From Calliopum simillimum (Eukaryota; Arthropoda; Insecta; Diptera; Lauxaniidae): a DNA stretch of 64,000 nt. The notes beneath the pieces were generated by a model. That model made no database searches. It had not been told where the DNA came from and saw only the letters and a program-made list of their open reading frames with translations. Below are positions 41,936 to 52,665 of the stretch, one piece after another. Each line of letters starts with the position of its first letter. The stretch's first letter is position 1. A program made the position numbers and the translations under genes. The stretch lies in NCBI GenBank assembly GCA_951812925.1, contig OX638369.1:60836228-60900227 (forward strand). The letters run 5' to 3'.

Positions 41936-42560
41936 TCCAATTATTGATTTACGGCCGATATAATAAAATAAAAACAATTTGAATTAGTAAAGCCGTTTTA
42001 CAGGACCAATCAATTTGGAAAGGTCGAAAATATATTTTGGACATGACTAGAGGCCCTCTAATTGACCGATTTCGGCCCATTTTTGAAAAAAAAAATTATT
42101 GCTACAATCGACGGGGAAAGGTCGAAAATATATTTTGAACGCGACCAATCTTCATCGATTGCATCGGTACAATCCAATCTTTTTTTCAAAAATGGCCCCA
42201 AAATGATAACTTAGAGAAGTCGGGGACAACTCTGGTCATGTCCGAAATCAATTTTCGACCTTTCCCCATCGATTGGTGCAATAAATATTTTTATAAAAAT
42301 GGGCCTAATAAGCCTTATAATAATCTTCCAAAGAGTGATAAAAGAATCTTCTGTTAATCGCGCCGAAGTTTTGTTGCGCAATACTCGCCTTGAATAGTTG
42401 TACGTTAATCGCAGAGATGTTTGATTAGCAATGCCCTTCCAGAAGAGTGTTAAGAGAATCTTCTGTTGCTCGCGGAAAATTTTTATCGCGGAAAGCTCGC
42501 GTGGAAGAGTTTAAAATGCATCTAGAAAAAGTTGGAAGATTGTCAGCGATTGAAAATGTT
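41936..42560. repeat. Short direct and inverted repeat cluster
   Basis: 'ggaaaggtcgaaaatatatt' occurs at 42017 and 42117, and its complement-like form 'aatcaattttcgacctttcc' at 42250, with 'gaccgatttcggcccatttt' and related phrases between. After it, an ~105-bp unit is repeated in tandem ('agagtgataaaagaatcttc' at 42335, 'agagtgttaagagaatcttc' at 42440, each with 'ctgtt..tcgcg'). Non-coding. Confidence 0.6.
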
Positions 42561-43084
42561 TGCTGGGTGAATGTGAGTAAACAACAACAGAACGCGAGGC
42601 AAGTTTAAATTTGCAACAACAAATGCATAGGCTGCTTTTCTTCGAACATCAAATATAAAATTCAATGCGAGCGACTGCAACAACAAATTCATGTAGCTTC
42701 AAGTCAAGTGTGTTGAAGCCTTTTTCGTTGCGATCGCCTAGCAACGGGAATGCTAATTTTGTCATTGATTTGGTGTTGTTATTGTGTCCCTCGAATTTTA
42801 TGTTTTAATTTTTTTTTTTTTTTTTTTCAAAGCATGCTTGTACTTACTTTTTGCAAATTTTGTGAACTAGTCGATTAAACAATTTAGTTAATAAAAGACT
42901 CCCTGATGAAACAGACAAGCAATCTGCGAAACGTCGGCAAATTTTTTAAAATTAAAATTTGTTAAACTTATTTGTTTTACTAATTTTATGAACTTTTTAA
43001 TCATTATTTGCAAGAATCCGAAAATTCTATGCGTTTTTCAACATAGAAAATCATGACAATCAGGATAAGAGAAAAAAACTACTA
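42561..43084. other. Spacer with SINE-tail-like motif
   Basis: A CCTGATGAAACAGACAAGCA phrase followed by ATCTGCGAAACGTCGGC at 42902-42940 forms a short stem (CAGA...TCTG) and matches the 'CTGATGA...CGAAAC' tail of the nearby SINE. A T-rich run lies near 42810. Nothing else seen. Confidence 0.45.
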
Positions 43085-43245
43085 AACAAGGCTATGGTGA
43101 CATATGTTTCGGTTACCATCATCAGACCAATTTATGTTTTATTTAATTTATTTTAAATTTAATGAAATAACAAGTGAAAAACTTTTCGTCTGAGGCCAGG
43201 ATTGAACTAGGAACCTTTGAAGACAATCTCTCTACATAGTGCATT
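43085..43245 (-). repeat. tRNA-headed SINE, minus strand
   Basis: On the minus strand, AGTTCAATCCTGG (near 43200, B-box-like) is followed by an AT-rich body and GGTCTGATGATGGTAACCGA then AACATATGTCAC (43092-43130). The same tail occurs in the SINE at 51335-51507. The tRNA-like head is truncated in its 5' half. Confidence 0.6.
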
Positions 43246-43465
43246 TATCAATGGACAAAATGATAATAAAATAAGAGACAGCAATTTTTTGATTGGAATC
43301 TTTATTTGGTGTTTTATAACAAACGTCAAAAATCATCATCCATATCAATATCACTTCAGCATTGAAAGTGTTTTTTGCAAATATCCTCGTGAACATTGAG
43401 CCTGAACAACTTTTTATGCGGAAAAGATCTCGCTTTATTTTGGTGTTTAAAAACCAAGTCGATAA

Positions 43466-45043
43466 CACTATGCAACAGCCAAATCTCCCAGTGAATGCCA
43501 CTATCAATTTCATATGTAAAATGGGCTGCTGATTCCGAAAATCGCATTATTTTTTTTTATTTCGTGTCGTTTTCGAGATATCGGTCATTTTTACAAATAT
43601 CTCAAGAACCAATGTTTGTATTCAAACGTATTATATCTCATATTAAAGGTAATTAAATTACCTACAAATGATATTCACATCACTTTTTGGTTGGTTTGTT
43701 AGTTTCGGCGAAATAAATTGATTTCTAAAAAAAACATTTTTTTTTTTTTCGAAAAAATTAACAAAAAATCAAAATCAACTGCAGATTTATACAAGAAGAA
43801 ATAACTTTTTTATAATTTTTCTTTCTTTTGTATCATAGAATATATATTTGTGAAGAAAATAAGATACCACTTAAAAAAATCGATGGAAAAATGCAAAAGT
43901 TGTATACAATTCATTGAAGGGCTACCAATATGCTTTTTTCCTTATTTTTTTCGTTTTTTTGTAATAAACTGTTCGATAATTAAAACTTTTTGTAAAACAC
44001 ATGAGAAAATCCAAAAAATTCTTAAAGTTGGCGTTAAAAAAAAAATACCCTTGTCTTCGTCGTTTTTCTCCAGCACGTCAGATTTTTTTTCAATCGATTT
44101 TTGAAGTTTTTTTATCCAGTGTACATGAAAAAACAAAAATAACATGTGGGTCATTTTGACCTAAATGTGGAGGGGTCAAAATGACCCACTTGTAAGGGTC
44201 TTAGAGGGTTAAAATTGTCTACAAAAATATTCCTCGCATAACCTTCATAAGTTTACTGAACACATGATACTCCTCAAATGTAAGGATCATATAGTTAAAT
44301 TCATCGATTTAACACAAGAATGCGCTATTTTTATATTTTTCCATGTACAGTGGATTAAAAAACTTCAAGAATCGATTAAAAAAAAATCTGACGTGCTGGA
44401 GAAAAACGACGAGGCACGGGTATTTTATTTTAACGCCTTCTTTAAGAATTTTTTGGATTTTCTCATGTGTTTTACAAAAAGTTTTAATTATCGAGCAGTT
44501 TGTTACAAAAAAACGAAAAAAATAGGGAAAAACGCATTTTGGTAACTTTTCAATGAATTGTATACAACTTTTGCATTTTTCCATCGATTTTTTTAAGTGG
44601 TATCTTATTTTCTTCACAAATATATATTCTATGATACAAAAGAAAGAAAAATTATAAAAAAGTTATTTCTTCTTGTATAAATCTGTAGTTGATTTTGATT
44701 TTTTGTTAATTTTTTCGAAAAAAAAAAATGTTTTTTTTAGAAATCAATTTATTTCGCCGAAACTAACAAACCAACCAAAAAGTGATGTGAATATCATTTG
44801 TAGGTAATTACCTTTAATATGACATATAATACGTTTGAATACAAACATTGATTCTTGAGATATTTGTATTTAAATGGAACTATCTTTTTTTTCTGGTCCG
44901 AAAACCGAAAATGACCGATATCTCGAAAACGACACGAAATAAAAAAAAATAATGCGATTTTCGGAATCAGCAGCCCATTTTACATATAAAATGAGTAATG
45001 GCATTCGCTGGGGAAAAAATTTTTACTCATTTGTTGCATAGTG
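43466..45043. mobile_element. Giant palindrome with CACTATGCAACA ends
   Basis: The termini are CACTATGCAACA at 43466 and TGTTGCATAGTG at 45043, flanked by TAA on both sides (43463-43465, 45044-45046). The arms of about 650 bp are near identical, e.g. 'cgaaaatcgcattatttttt' near 43537 and its complement near 44955. The off-centre loop of about 220 bp (44125-44340) is extra sequence. CACTA-type termini and a 3-bp duplication match the 12779-14595 element. The open frames along the arms (KYKNSAFLC etc.) occur as mirrored pairs and are not proteins. Confidence 0.8.
44125..44340. other. Loop of the palindrome with a GTGGGTCATTTTGACC hairpin
   Basis: GTGGGTCATTTTGACC at 44146 and its complement at 44177 form a 16-bp perfect stem. 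It is followed by 'ttgtaagggtcttagagggt' and TTAA, which has the look of a piggyBac end (TTAACCCTCTAAGACCC on the other strand). No partner end was found. Confidence 0.5.
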
Positions 45044-45068
45044 TAATCTTCATCGATATCAATTAAAA

Positions 45069-45770
45069 CTAGTAAGGGGGGTATCTTTGCATTTCAAGAA
45101 TATTATTTAAAACTTAGTCGATAAATACTGCAATATTCTTGTTTTTATTAAAATAAATTGTTTTATTCTTCCGTTACTCCTAGAAGAGTATATGGACAAA
45201 TTGCTCAAATGGGAAGTGCCACCCCCTCATCTCTGAGCTTACCTAGATTTTGCGTAGAGCATTCATTTACTGTTCTGAGTGTTTGAGTGAAATTTGGTTA
45301 AATTTTCTTAAAAAAATCTTTCAGCATAGCATTTTAAAACTTACGCTTATATGGGAGGTGCCACGACATCTTGTCCGAGTTCGCCTAGTTTTTTCTCAGA
45401 GCTTCCATTTATTAATCTGAGTGTTTGAATGCAATTTGGTTGGGTTACCACAAAAAACGCTTTCAGTATAACATTTTGAAAATTTTGTTTATATGAGAGG
45501 TGCCACACTCTCTTGCCCCAATTCGCCTAGTTTTTGCTCAGAGCTTCTTGTACTTACTATTTCTAGTATTAATGTGTATTTTGCTTTTGTTATTGCCTAT
45601 AATGCTCTTTTTACAGCATTTTGAATTTATTTTTTGTATGGGCGGTACAAAAAAACTTCTCGTTGAAAGCGGAAGCTTGATATTGTCCTTAGACCCATGG
45701 TTTATTGGAAATATATTTTGTAGATAACGTTTCCGGTAGACGGTTGGTCGTTGGAAAATGTGGCTTACAC
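45069..45770 (-). mobile_element. INE-1/Helitron-like copy, decayed
   Basis: CTAGTAAGGGG at 45069 next to an A run matches the CTAG end of the family, but the hairpin is missing. Units with 'gggaggtgccacgacatctt' (45352), 'tcttgccccaattcgcctag' (45511) and the 'tatgggcggtacaaa' block (45638) follow. The terminal block is not present. Confidence 0.55.
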
Positions 45771-45872
45771 TTATGTACATATACATTGAAATACGATAAA
45801 AAATAGAGACAAATTGTATTCCATTTTTTTTTGTGTTCTGTATTTCAGTTTCAAATGAATGGTCACCATATA

Positions 45873-47139
45873 TTGGGTGTACAACTTAAAAACCGGAATT
45901 TTTTAGCGAAATTTGATGCTTTATTGTGGAAAAATGTTACATTATATTTTATTCAAAGTATTGTCCATTGGAAGCTACAACATTTGCCCATCTTTCAGGC
46001 AATTTATGAATTCCATCCCAAAAAAATTGCGCCGGCTTGGCGGCCAAAAATGAATCTATCCAATTTCGGATGCCTTGCTCTGATGTGAAGCGTATTCCGG
46101 TGAGGGCGTTTTGCATCGAGCGAAATAAATGAAAGTCAGACGGAGCAAGGTCCGGACTACAAGGCGGGTGAGCCAAAACTTCCCATCCACTATTTTCCAA
46201 ATAGTTTTCACGGGTCTTGCAACATGCGGCCGAGCGTTGTCATGATGAAAAATTATTGCTTCGTGTCTGGTCGCATTTTCCGGGCGTTTTTCGATGATGG
46301 CACGCTTCAAACGTATTAATTGTGTTCGGTACAGGTCACTTGTGATTGTCTGGCCCGATTTCAACAACTCATAATATAACGGCCCCTTCTAATCCCACCA
46401 AATACACAGCATAACCTTGGCGCCATGGATATTTGGCTTCGAGGTTGATTTGGCTGATTGGCCGGGTTTCACGAATGACTTATTGCGCTTGGGATTGTCA
46501 TAGTGGATCCATTTTTCATCGCCAGTCACAATCCGATGCAAAAATGATTTGTTTTTATGGCGCTCAAGCAGCATTTCAGACATACAGAAGCGCCGTTCAA
46601 CGTCTCTCGGCTTCAACTCATAGGGGACCCAATTACCTTGCCTGAATGTATCCGGTGGTTTTCAAACGTTTCGAAATGGCTTGCTGAGTCACTCCCAACG
46701 ATTTGGCAAGCTCGCCTTGTGTTTGACACGAATCCTCATCGAGTAGCTTCTCTAATTCTTCGTCTTCATACTTTTTTGGCTGTCCTGGGCGTTCTTTGTC
46801 TTTGATGTCAAAATCGGCACTTTTGAAGCGTTTAAACCATTCAAAACACTGTGTTTTTCCTAAAGCATCGTTGCCATAAACTTCTACAAGCAAACTATGA
46901 CTTTCCGCAGCAGTTTTCTTTGCAAAAAAATGACCCAACAGAACCTCCCGCAATTTTCGAAGTTATTCATCGTGAAAAATAATAATGATGCACACAAGAT
47001 AAAATTGTTTTGTTGACTGATTTTGACAGCTGTCAAATGTACCTTCAAAATGACATATGTATATAAAGTTCGAGCTTTCACGATATTTGTTAGTACGGAC
47101 ATCCACCGTCGAATTCCGGTTTTTAAGTTGTACATCCAA
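45873..47139 (-). mobile_element. Near-complete mariner element
   Basis: The ends are TTGGGTGTACAACTTAAAAA at 45873 and the complement ending 47139 (one end with TACATCC for TACACCC), with TA on both flanks (45871-45872, 47140-47141). At 1267 bp it has the usual mariner length. The single transposase gene lies on the minus strand. Its sister copy at 23872 is internally deleted. Confidence 0.93.
45949..46995 (-). pseudogene. mauritiana-like mariner transposase, few defects
   Basis: Minus strand order: LGHFFAKKTAAESHSLLVE and CFEWFKRFKSADFDIKDKE (first helix-turn-helix), PKKYEDEELEKLLDEDSCQ, LAKSLGVTQQAISKRLK (second), NWVPYELKPRD, then the catalytic core: HRIVTGDEKWIHYDNPKR (D1), HHDNARPHVARPVK (D2), CSPDLAPSDFHLFRSMQ (D3) and a WANVVASNGQYFE end. 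That is the DD34D architecture with WVPHEL- and YSPDLAP-type motifs. Defects visible: one frameshift just after the start (NNFEN to LREVLLG), one stop after CIWWD (near 46390), and one frameshift near 46205. All three aspartates are retained. No host intron. Confidence 0.88.
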
Positions 47140-47640
47140 TACATATATGAACAATGCTTAAGTAAATATTATCTAATAAAAAAATGGGCAGCGCCACGCC
47201 TCCTCCACCCGAAATTTGTCGTATCTCTGGAAATATTGGACTCAAGGGAAAGAGATTCGGGGGTAGCATCGCCCACTTTTTTATTGAATGCAATTTACGC
47301 AAGCATTGTTCATATACATACCAAATCTTATTCACTTACATATATTAAATAGTTTCAAAAATAGGACTGATTCTTTCGATTAAAGCCCCATTTTTTCATA
47401 TAAGTAAATAGCGTTTTTCCGACCTTCAACTGCGTGGGGGGCACGGTTAAATATCTTCCGATTGCGACCAAAATTTTTAAGCTTGATACTTACACCAATA
47501 GGAAACTTTTAAGCCCCTTGGAGTTAGGTTTTTCTCAGTTTTATTTTTGCGATAGGTCTAATATACATGTATATTTTTGTATTCGTTATCTCCTTATGGA
47601 AAATCGACGAATGCTTATTTGTTCTATGCTTAATTGACTC
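47140..47640. other. Dispersed-repeat fragment and spacer
   Basis: Bases 47165-47290 contain 'gggcagcgccacgcctcctc' and 'gggggtagcatcgcccactt', matching the GTGGGCGTGGC family in both orientations. The remainder to 47640 has only a short frame (47434-47637) that I do not recognise. Confidence 0.5.
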
Positions 47641-47775
47641 ACTCGATATATTATTCCGGATTCTTTTAATTGATCAGTCGGATCAATTAAGCGGGCCCCG
47701 TTTAATTGATTCCATAGTTAATTGAACCGAAAAGTTTGCATTTTTCATGAAGTCAATTAAGCAGGGTCTACTGTA
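47641..47775. mobile_element. pogo/Tigger-like end with subterminal repeats
   Basis: On the minus strand the end reads TACAGTAGACCCTGCTTAAT, typical of pogo-group elements (TA, then CAGTA...CCC). Toward the inside the motif TTAATTGA or TCAATTAA recurs five times in about 100 bp (47667, 47683, 47700, 47716, 47752). The other end and a transposase were not found. Confidence 0.5.
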
Positions 47776-47869
47776 CTTGGCAATGCTGAATTTGAAATTG
47801 GTCTCACAATTTTTCTATCGCGTATGGTTTTTGAGATAATCTAACCTAAAAGTACAAAAGCACGATTTT

Positions 47870-49977
47870 TGAGGATATGGGTGATTCTTAGATAACTGTG
47901 CTTTTTCGAGTTGTAAAATTGGCAGATAATTTTTTTGGATTTTTGCAAGTTTCTTCATGCTATCTTGTGTAAACACACTCTTAAAACTCACCTTTTAAGT
48001 AGATCAACAACAAGTGTGAATTTACGGTTTTGAGGTCGAAATTAAGAAATTTTGCTGCCACGTTTGTGACCAAATTGCCACGTTTGTGACATTTTAGCCA
48101 CAGTATGGAAAAATTATGGTTTTGAAGCGTTTTGATGAGAGATATATTGCATATAATGACAAATTTACACTTCAAGACTAATTTTGCAACAGTCATGTCT
48201 CCGGTGGTCCATTTTTTTTATACCCTACGGCCCTGAAGATCAACTATGGTTCCCTGTCCTCTGTTTTAATAGCCGTTTATGATGGATTAGGATCTCCTTA
48301 TTACGAATCTGATCTTAATTTTTTTCTATTACATCAGTATCCTTAGTTATCCTTGCTCAATAGTGAAAAAATCACAGTTTTGACATCTACTTAACTAAAA
48401 CAGCAACAAGTAAAATTAATTTTTGTCAATGGATTCAGACAGCCGAATTTATTATCAACAAGACAAAATTTACCGTTTTTCAATTGGATTCCCAGTTTCC
48501 GAGTTATTAGCCTTTAAAAAAAGGATACCTCTCAATAACACACAAAGGACCGAAAAATTAACAAAAATGGTAAGATTTATTATTTTTACCAGAAATATAT
48601 TTTATCACGAAAATTTTAAGCCCTTGCTGACTAAAATCGGATGAAAAAATAAGGCTCTATTGTAGATTTAGTGAATGAACAGATGAAATTTTGATTCTGT
48701 GAATTTGCAAAGTAGTAGTTTAGTAGGCTTATTCACTAAATCTAGAATAGAGCTGTCATTTTTCATGCGATTATGGTCTGCAAGGTCACGAATTTTTTGT
48801 AATTAAATATGTTATTGATAAAAATAATAAAACTTGATTTTTTGTAACTTTTCGGTCTCGAAAAATCCTTTGTATGTTATCGAAAGATGTCCTTAATTTA
48901 AACGCTTATAACTCGGAAGCTAAGATTCCAATTGAAAAACGGTAAATTATGTCTTGTTGACAATAAATTTGGCTGTCTGAATCCATTGACAAAAGTTTAT
49001 TTTACTTGTTGTTGTTATTGTTCTATAGCTTTAAGTAGATGTCAAAACAGTGATTTTTTCACTTTTGAGCAAGGATAACTCAGGATTCTGATGGTGTAGA
49101 AAAATTTTTGTATTAAAAACATAATTAATAGCCTTCAACTAAACATCTGTGTACTCAAACTTTATATGAAATATGTTTTTTTGCAGACTGATAAAAAGTG
49201 CCACGTTTGTGACATTTTTGATGCGCCACGTTTGTGACATTTTTGCAGTTTATCGCTCATTGTAAAGCACGCTTTTGAGTTCAAGATTTTTCCGAAAGAA
49301 TTTGGGGTCATGTCTGCAAATCCTACAAAAAAATTGTTTCATGCATAAAATAAAATGTCCTAACTGGGAGTGCCGAGTGCCACGTTTGTGACCATAATTT
49401 TTAGAAAAAACGGTTTTTGTTTATAAAATGCCCTATAAAACGCAAACAGATTTCTTTTTGGACGCGTTCGAACATGATGACGTTTGGGTGATGGATAGTG
49501 ATCAGAATTAATGCATGTGTATTGCAATCTATTGACTGAAACAGTAGTACCATGCAGTAGTAGCATAATGCTTTTTAGAAATTTTTTTTTCCAAAACTAG
49601 GGGACAGTTTTCAATTCGAAATTGTGCCCTCTAAAAATTGTTTAAAACTGCAGATGAGCTCAGAATATTGTAGCCTTAAGTATTTACTTAATATATGTAG
49701 TAACTTGTTTTCTGTTCTATTTCCGTTTTTTGGTCGTTTTTCATCGTTTTGTGTATAAAAAGTAGGGGTAGGACATGCCACGTTTGTGACATTTGGGGTA
49801 TATTTGCAAACTTTCACAGTAGACCAATAATTATTTGGTGGTAAAATTGATCCGCTCTATTAGAAAAACATAGCTTCTAACTTATAGCGTAATTTTTTGT
49901 GAAAAAAAAGCCTACTGTATAGGTGAAATCTCCAGAGGACACAAAAAGTACAGTTATCTGAGAATCACCCATATGTA
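47870..49977. repeat. Foldback region with six GCCACGTTTGTGAC motifs
   Basis: The outer arms 'atgggtgattcttagataac' (47877) and its complement near 49957 pair. The inner arms around 48340-48640 and 48890-49090 pair too ('tggattcagacagccgaatt' against 'aatttggctgtctgaatcca'). Between and beside them the 14-mer GCCACGTTTGTGAC occurs at 48057, 48077, 49200, 49225, 49379 and 49777, always on the plus strand. It is thus not simply mirrored by the fold. No protein coding recognised. Confidence 0.65.
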
Positions 49978-50378
49978 GACGCACGAAATTGTTTTTTTTT
50001 TTTTCTCTTCTACTACTTAAATGCATCGCTTAATATTGTACTATTTTTCGTCTTCAAAATAAGCTATGCATTGATTTGCATGATTTTTTCTTAAAAAATT
50101 ATGACTTCCGGAGATATGATCAGTTAGTTTTTTGGGGGGCGTGGAACTGTCCACTTTTTTAGCCTATTACTTAGCTTCTTTTTTAACTAAAATAATGTGA
50201 AAACTTTTCAGTTACCCAAAAAAACCAAATTTTAATTTTGATAAAATTGATTTTCGTTCATGAAAACTATAAAGACAGCTCTTAATTTGTGATATTTTTG
50301 AAATCAGCAATGTCAAATTAATAGAAATTGATACCAATTTTGAAAAAGAGTTTTGACCACGCCCTAACGTCGTATGAA
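49978..50378. other. Spacer with dispersed-repeat fragment
   Basis: Bases 50130-50360 carry 'ggggggcgtggaactgtcca' and 'ttttgaccacgccctaac', a diverged pair of the GTGGGCGTGGC family. Otherwise AT-rich without features. Confidence 0.45.
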
Positions 50379-50573
50379 TTACTTATGCTCTTTACAATTA
50401 TTTAATTCATTGAATAAATTTGGAAGTTTTTGTTTTATGAATTTCATAGCATAATCGAAATTATTTATATCGGCAAAATCCAACTCTAACATGCTTCCCT
50501 TAAAAGCATTTAAATATATATGATCAAAATCTTTGTAAAGATCATGACGTGATGGTTGTATTCCAATATCCAA
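50379..50573 (-). CDS. Unidentified 64-residue open frame
   Basis: MDIGIQPSRHDLYKDFDHIY, then LNAFKGSMLELDFADINN and YAMKFIKQKLPNLFNELNNC. The composition is that of a folded protein (balanced charge, regular hydrophobic spacing) and not of repeat translation. It follows, on the same strand, the P-like remnant at 51560-52400 after a SINE insertion, so it could be the C-terminal end of that protein. I do not recognise it independently. Confidence 0.3.
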   Translation of the reverse strand: MDIGIQPSRHDLYKDFDHIYLNAFKGSMLELDFADINNFDYAMKFIKQKLPNLFNELNNCKEHK

Positions 50574-51171
50574 AGATTTTGATCACGTGATGAACAATGA
50601 AGTTCTCTAATTATGCATTTTATTTTTTCCCCAAAAAAGAATTTGGGGAAACTTTTGTTAAGTTTGATGTTTAACATTATGAATTTTGTTCAAAATTACC
50701 TTAATTGCATAAGATAAGTTATTTTCAAATGTTATAACACTTAGACTAATATAGATAGACGAGAGCTTAAATTCGGAGTTAAAACGTAAAAATGCAAATG
50801 AAAATTTTACCCTGATAGACGACAGTTTCTGACAGATTCTGCATTTGTTTTTTTGACGGCACCTGCTCACCTGTTGATGGTCCTCGAACCAGTAAATGCG
50901 TTTTTTTTTTATTCCGGTCTTAAAATGAAAAACTCTTTGGTTTTTATCTATACATATTTTTATTTATTTTAAAACTCACTTTTGCTGACTACATATTCCT
51001 TTTTTTTCTTGTTGAAAATATTTCTTATTAAATGATTTTTCACAAATTAAAATGATTTTAATTTAGCTTTTTAAGACTGCTATTTTTGAATATTCCATTA
51101 ATACAAACTTGTACAGTCAAATTTGCAATGAACAACAACCGACGCTACAAATATTAACTTGGAAATTGGTG
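50574..51171. other. Spacer
   Basis: AT-rich sequence without recognisable genes, RNAs or repeats. Confidence 0.5.
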
Positions 51172-51298
51172 ACATATGTTTCGGCTATTACCACATACAC
51201 ATATATGTATTTGCATATATATATTTATATGTACGTAGCCTCATCAGACCTATTTTGCTTCTTACTAGAATCGAACTGTAGCCTTCTGCATTCTACAT
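51172..51298 (-). repeat. SINE, inverted partial copy
   Basis: The complement of 51385-51507: 'gacatatgtttcggctatta', a (TA)n-rich middle, then 'ctagaatcgaactgtagcct'. With the next feature it forms an inverted pair with arms of about 125 bp. Confidence 0.7.
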
Positions 51299-51334
51299 AA
51301 TGATGTTATTTATGTGAGGATCTTTGACGAGGTA

Positions 51335-51507
51335 GATCGTTCCGTAGCGTGGCCTAAGTGGTAGAGGTCTGCTGCACTCTTTCATTAGAATGCAGAAGGC
51401 TACAGTTCGATTCTAGTAAGAAGCAAAGTAGCAAAGGCTACGTACATATATATATATGCAAATATATATATGTGTATGTGGTAATAGCCGAAACATATGG
51501 GATATTT
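51335..51507 (+). repeat. tRNA-headed SINE
   Basis: A TAGCGTGGCCTAAGTGGTAG stretch (51347) fits an A box and AGTTCGATTCT (about 51410) fits a B box, with a long variable region between. The body goes through 'aaggctacgtacatatatat' (TA microsatellite) to 'gtggtaatagccgaaacata'. The tail is shared with the SINE at 43085. The head resembles a serine/leucine-type tRNA with a long variable arm, but it does not fold as a functional tRNA. Confidence 0.65.
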
Positions 51508-52420
51508 TTTTTTTTATGATATCAGCAGTCTCAAAACAAAAATTTTTCAAACTTTTGCCAATTTAGTAGACATTGACATGATATACGAGTGGTTCTTCCC
51601 CATTTTTCTTTCAAATGTTTGCAAAGCTTTTAGACTTTTCACCTAAATATTCCGCAAATGAGTTCGATCTATCGCCTTTATTCAAGATATTTATCAAATG
51701 ATTTAAAACTGCTGACTCTTTGTATTCTTCGGCCCTCCAGATATCAAATAAGTCTGCATTTCGTATTGAGAAGTTGTCTGAAAAAAATGTCGATTATTAA
51801 AAAATCGCAAAAAAATGTTTTGCAGAAGAGCTCAAAATCGATTGCTGTACATATTTATATAAGTTAGAAAGAGGCCTAGGCTGGGCTGTGTTTTTCAGGG
51901 TTCACCAAAACTTAAATTTAAAAAAAAAATGTACGATTTTAAGCTCACTGAAAAAACGTAAAATTCTTTAAAATCACTACATGAAAAGACAAATTTTGTT
52001 ATGTACAGAGTAACTACTTTCTATTAGTTTTCGTTTCCATTTTAAATAATTTTTATTAGCTTCATCAAGAAGTATGAATAAATCATTATCTAATAACACA
52101 GTACCATTGTAATGGTAACTATGGACATATGTTCAGTCATCATTTGTGCTGCTAATTATGAAATCTAAAATTGATGATATATGGCCGCGTGAGCCATCAA
52201 TACCTATTAAAAGAATATCCATGAAAATTTTTTTTTTTTATCAAAATTTAATTCTTTTTTAATATTCCTCTCATCAAGTATTAGTACGCAGTGTCTGTCT
52301 TTAAAATTCTTTGCGTTCGCAACGGACGATAAAATAGCCTGCATTTGTTCATCAAATCCGGGGCTTTGTTTTGTGAAAACATACGTGCAAACGTGCAGTG
52401 GCGTAACTAGATCGTTCGAG
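51508..52420 (-). pseudogene. P-element-like transposase, third locus
   Basis: On the minus strand from 52390: VFTKQSPGFDEQMQAILSS, NFKDRHCVLILDERNIKKEL, NFDKKKKFSW, then a broken middle, and, at 51780-51590, DNFSIRNADLFDIWRAEEY and LNHLINILNKGDRSNSFAEY. 'CvLllDE..ik..l.yd' is the opening of the RNase H-like catalytic region in P/THAP9 transposases, here with the first D in LDE. The similarity is to the family, not a close copy of the 26-35-kb elements. Stops and shifts are frequent. Confidence 0.5.
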
Positions 52421-52665
52421 GCCCGTAGTAAACCAATTTTTATTTATCGGTCTACTATATCAATGGAAATAGCTGAGTTTGAAATTTGGAAATGTACCTT
52501 TTGTGAGAAAATGTTGGAAATTCTACTTTTTGATAATCATTAAATCGAAATGTTACCTTTTTAACGCAATAAAAGCAACTGACAATGCTTCACGACGACT
52601 ACGATTAATGACACTAGCTTACAAATAATTTAAAAAATTCTGAACTGATTCCGAAAATCACATAA

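Noticed and set aside
43850..44617. Paired frames resembling KKIRYHLKKSMEKCKSCIQF on both strands
   Set aside because: They are mirror copies from the two arms of the palindrome, not two genes.
48057..49790. CRISPR-like array of GCCACGTTTGTGAC
   Set aside because: Spacing ranges from 6 to about 1100 bases, there are no spacers of constant length, and the DNA is eukaryotic.
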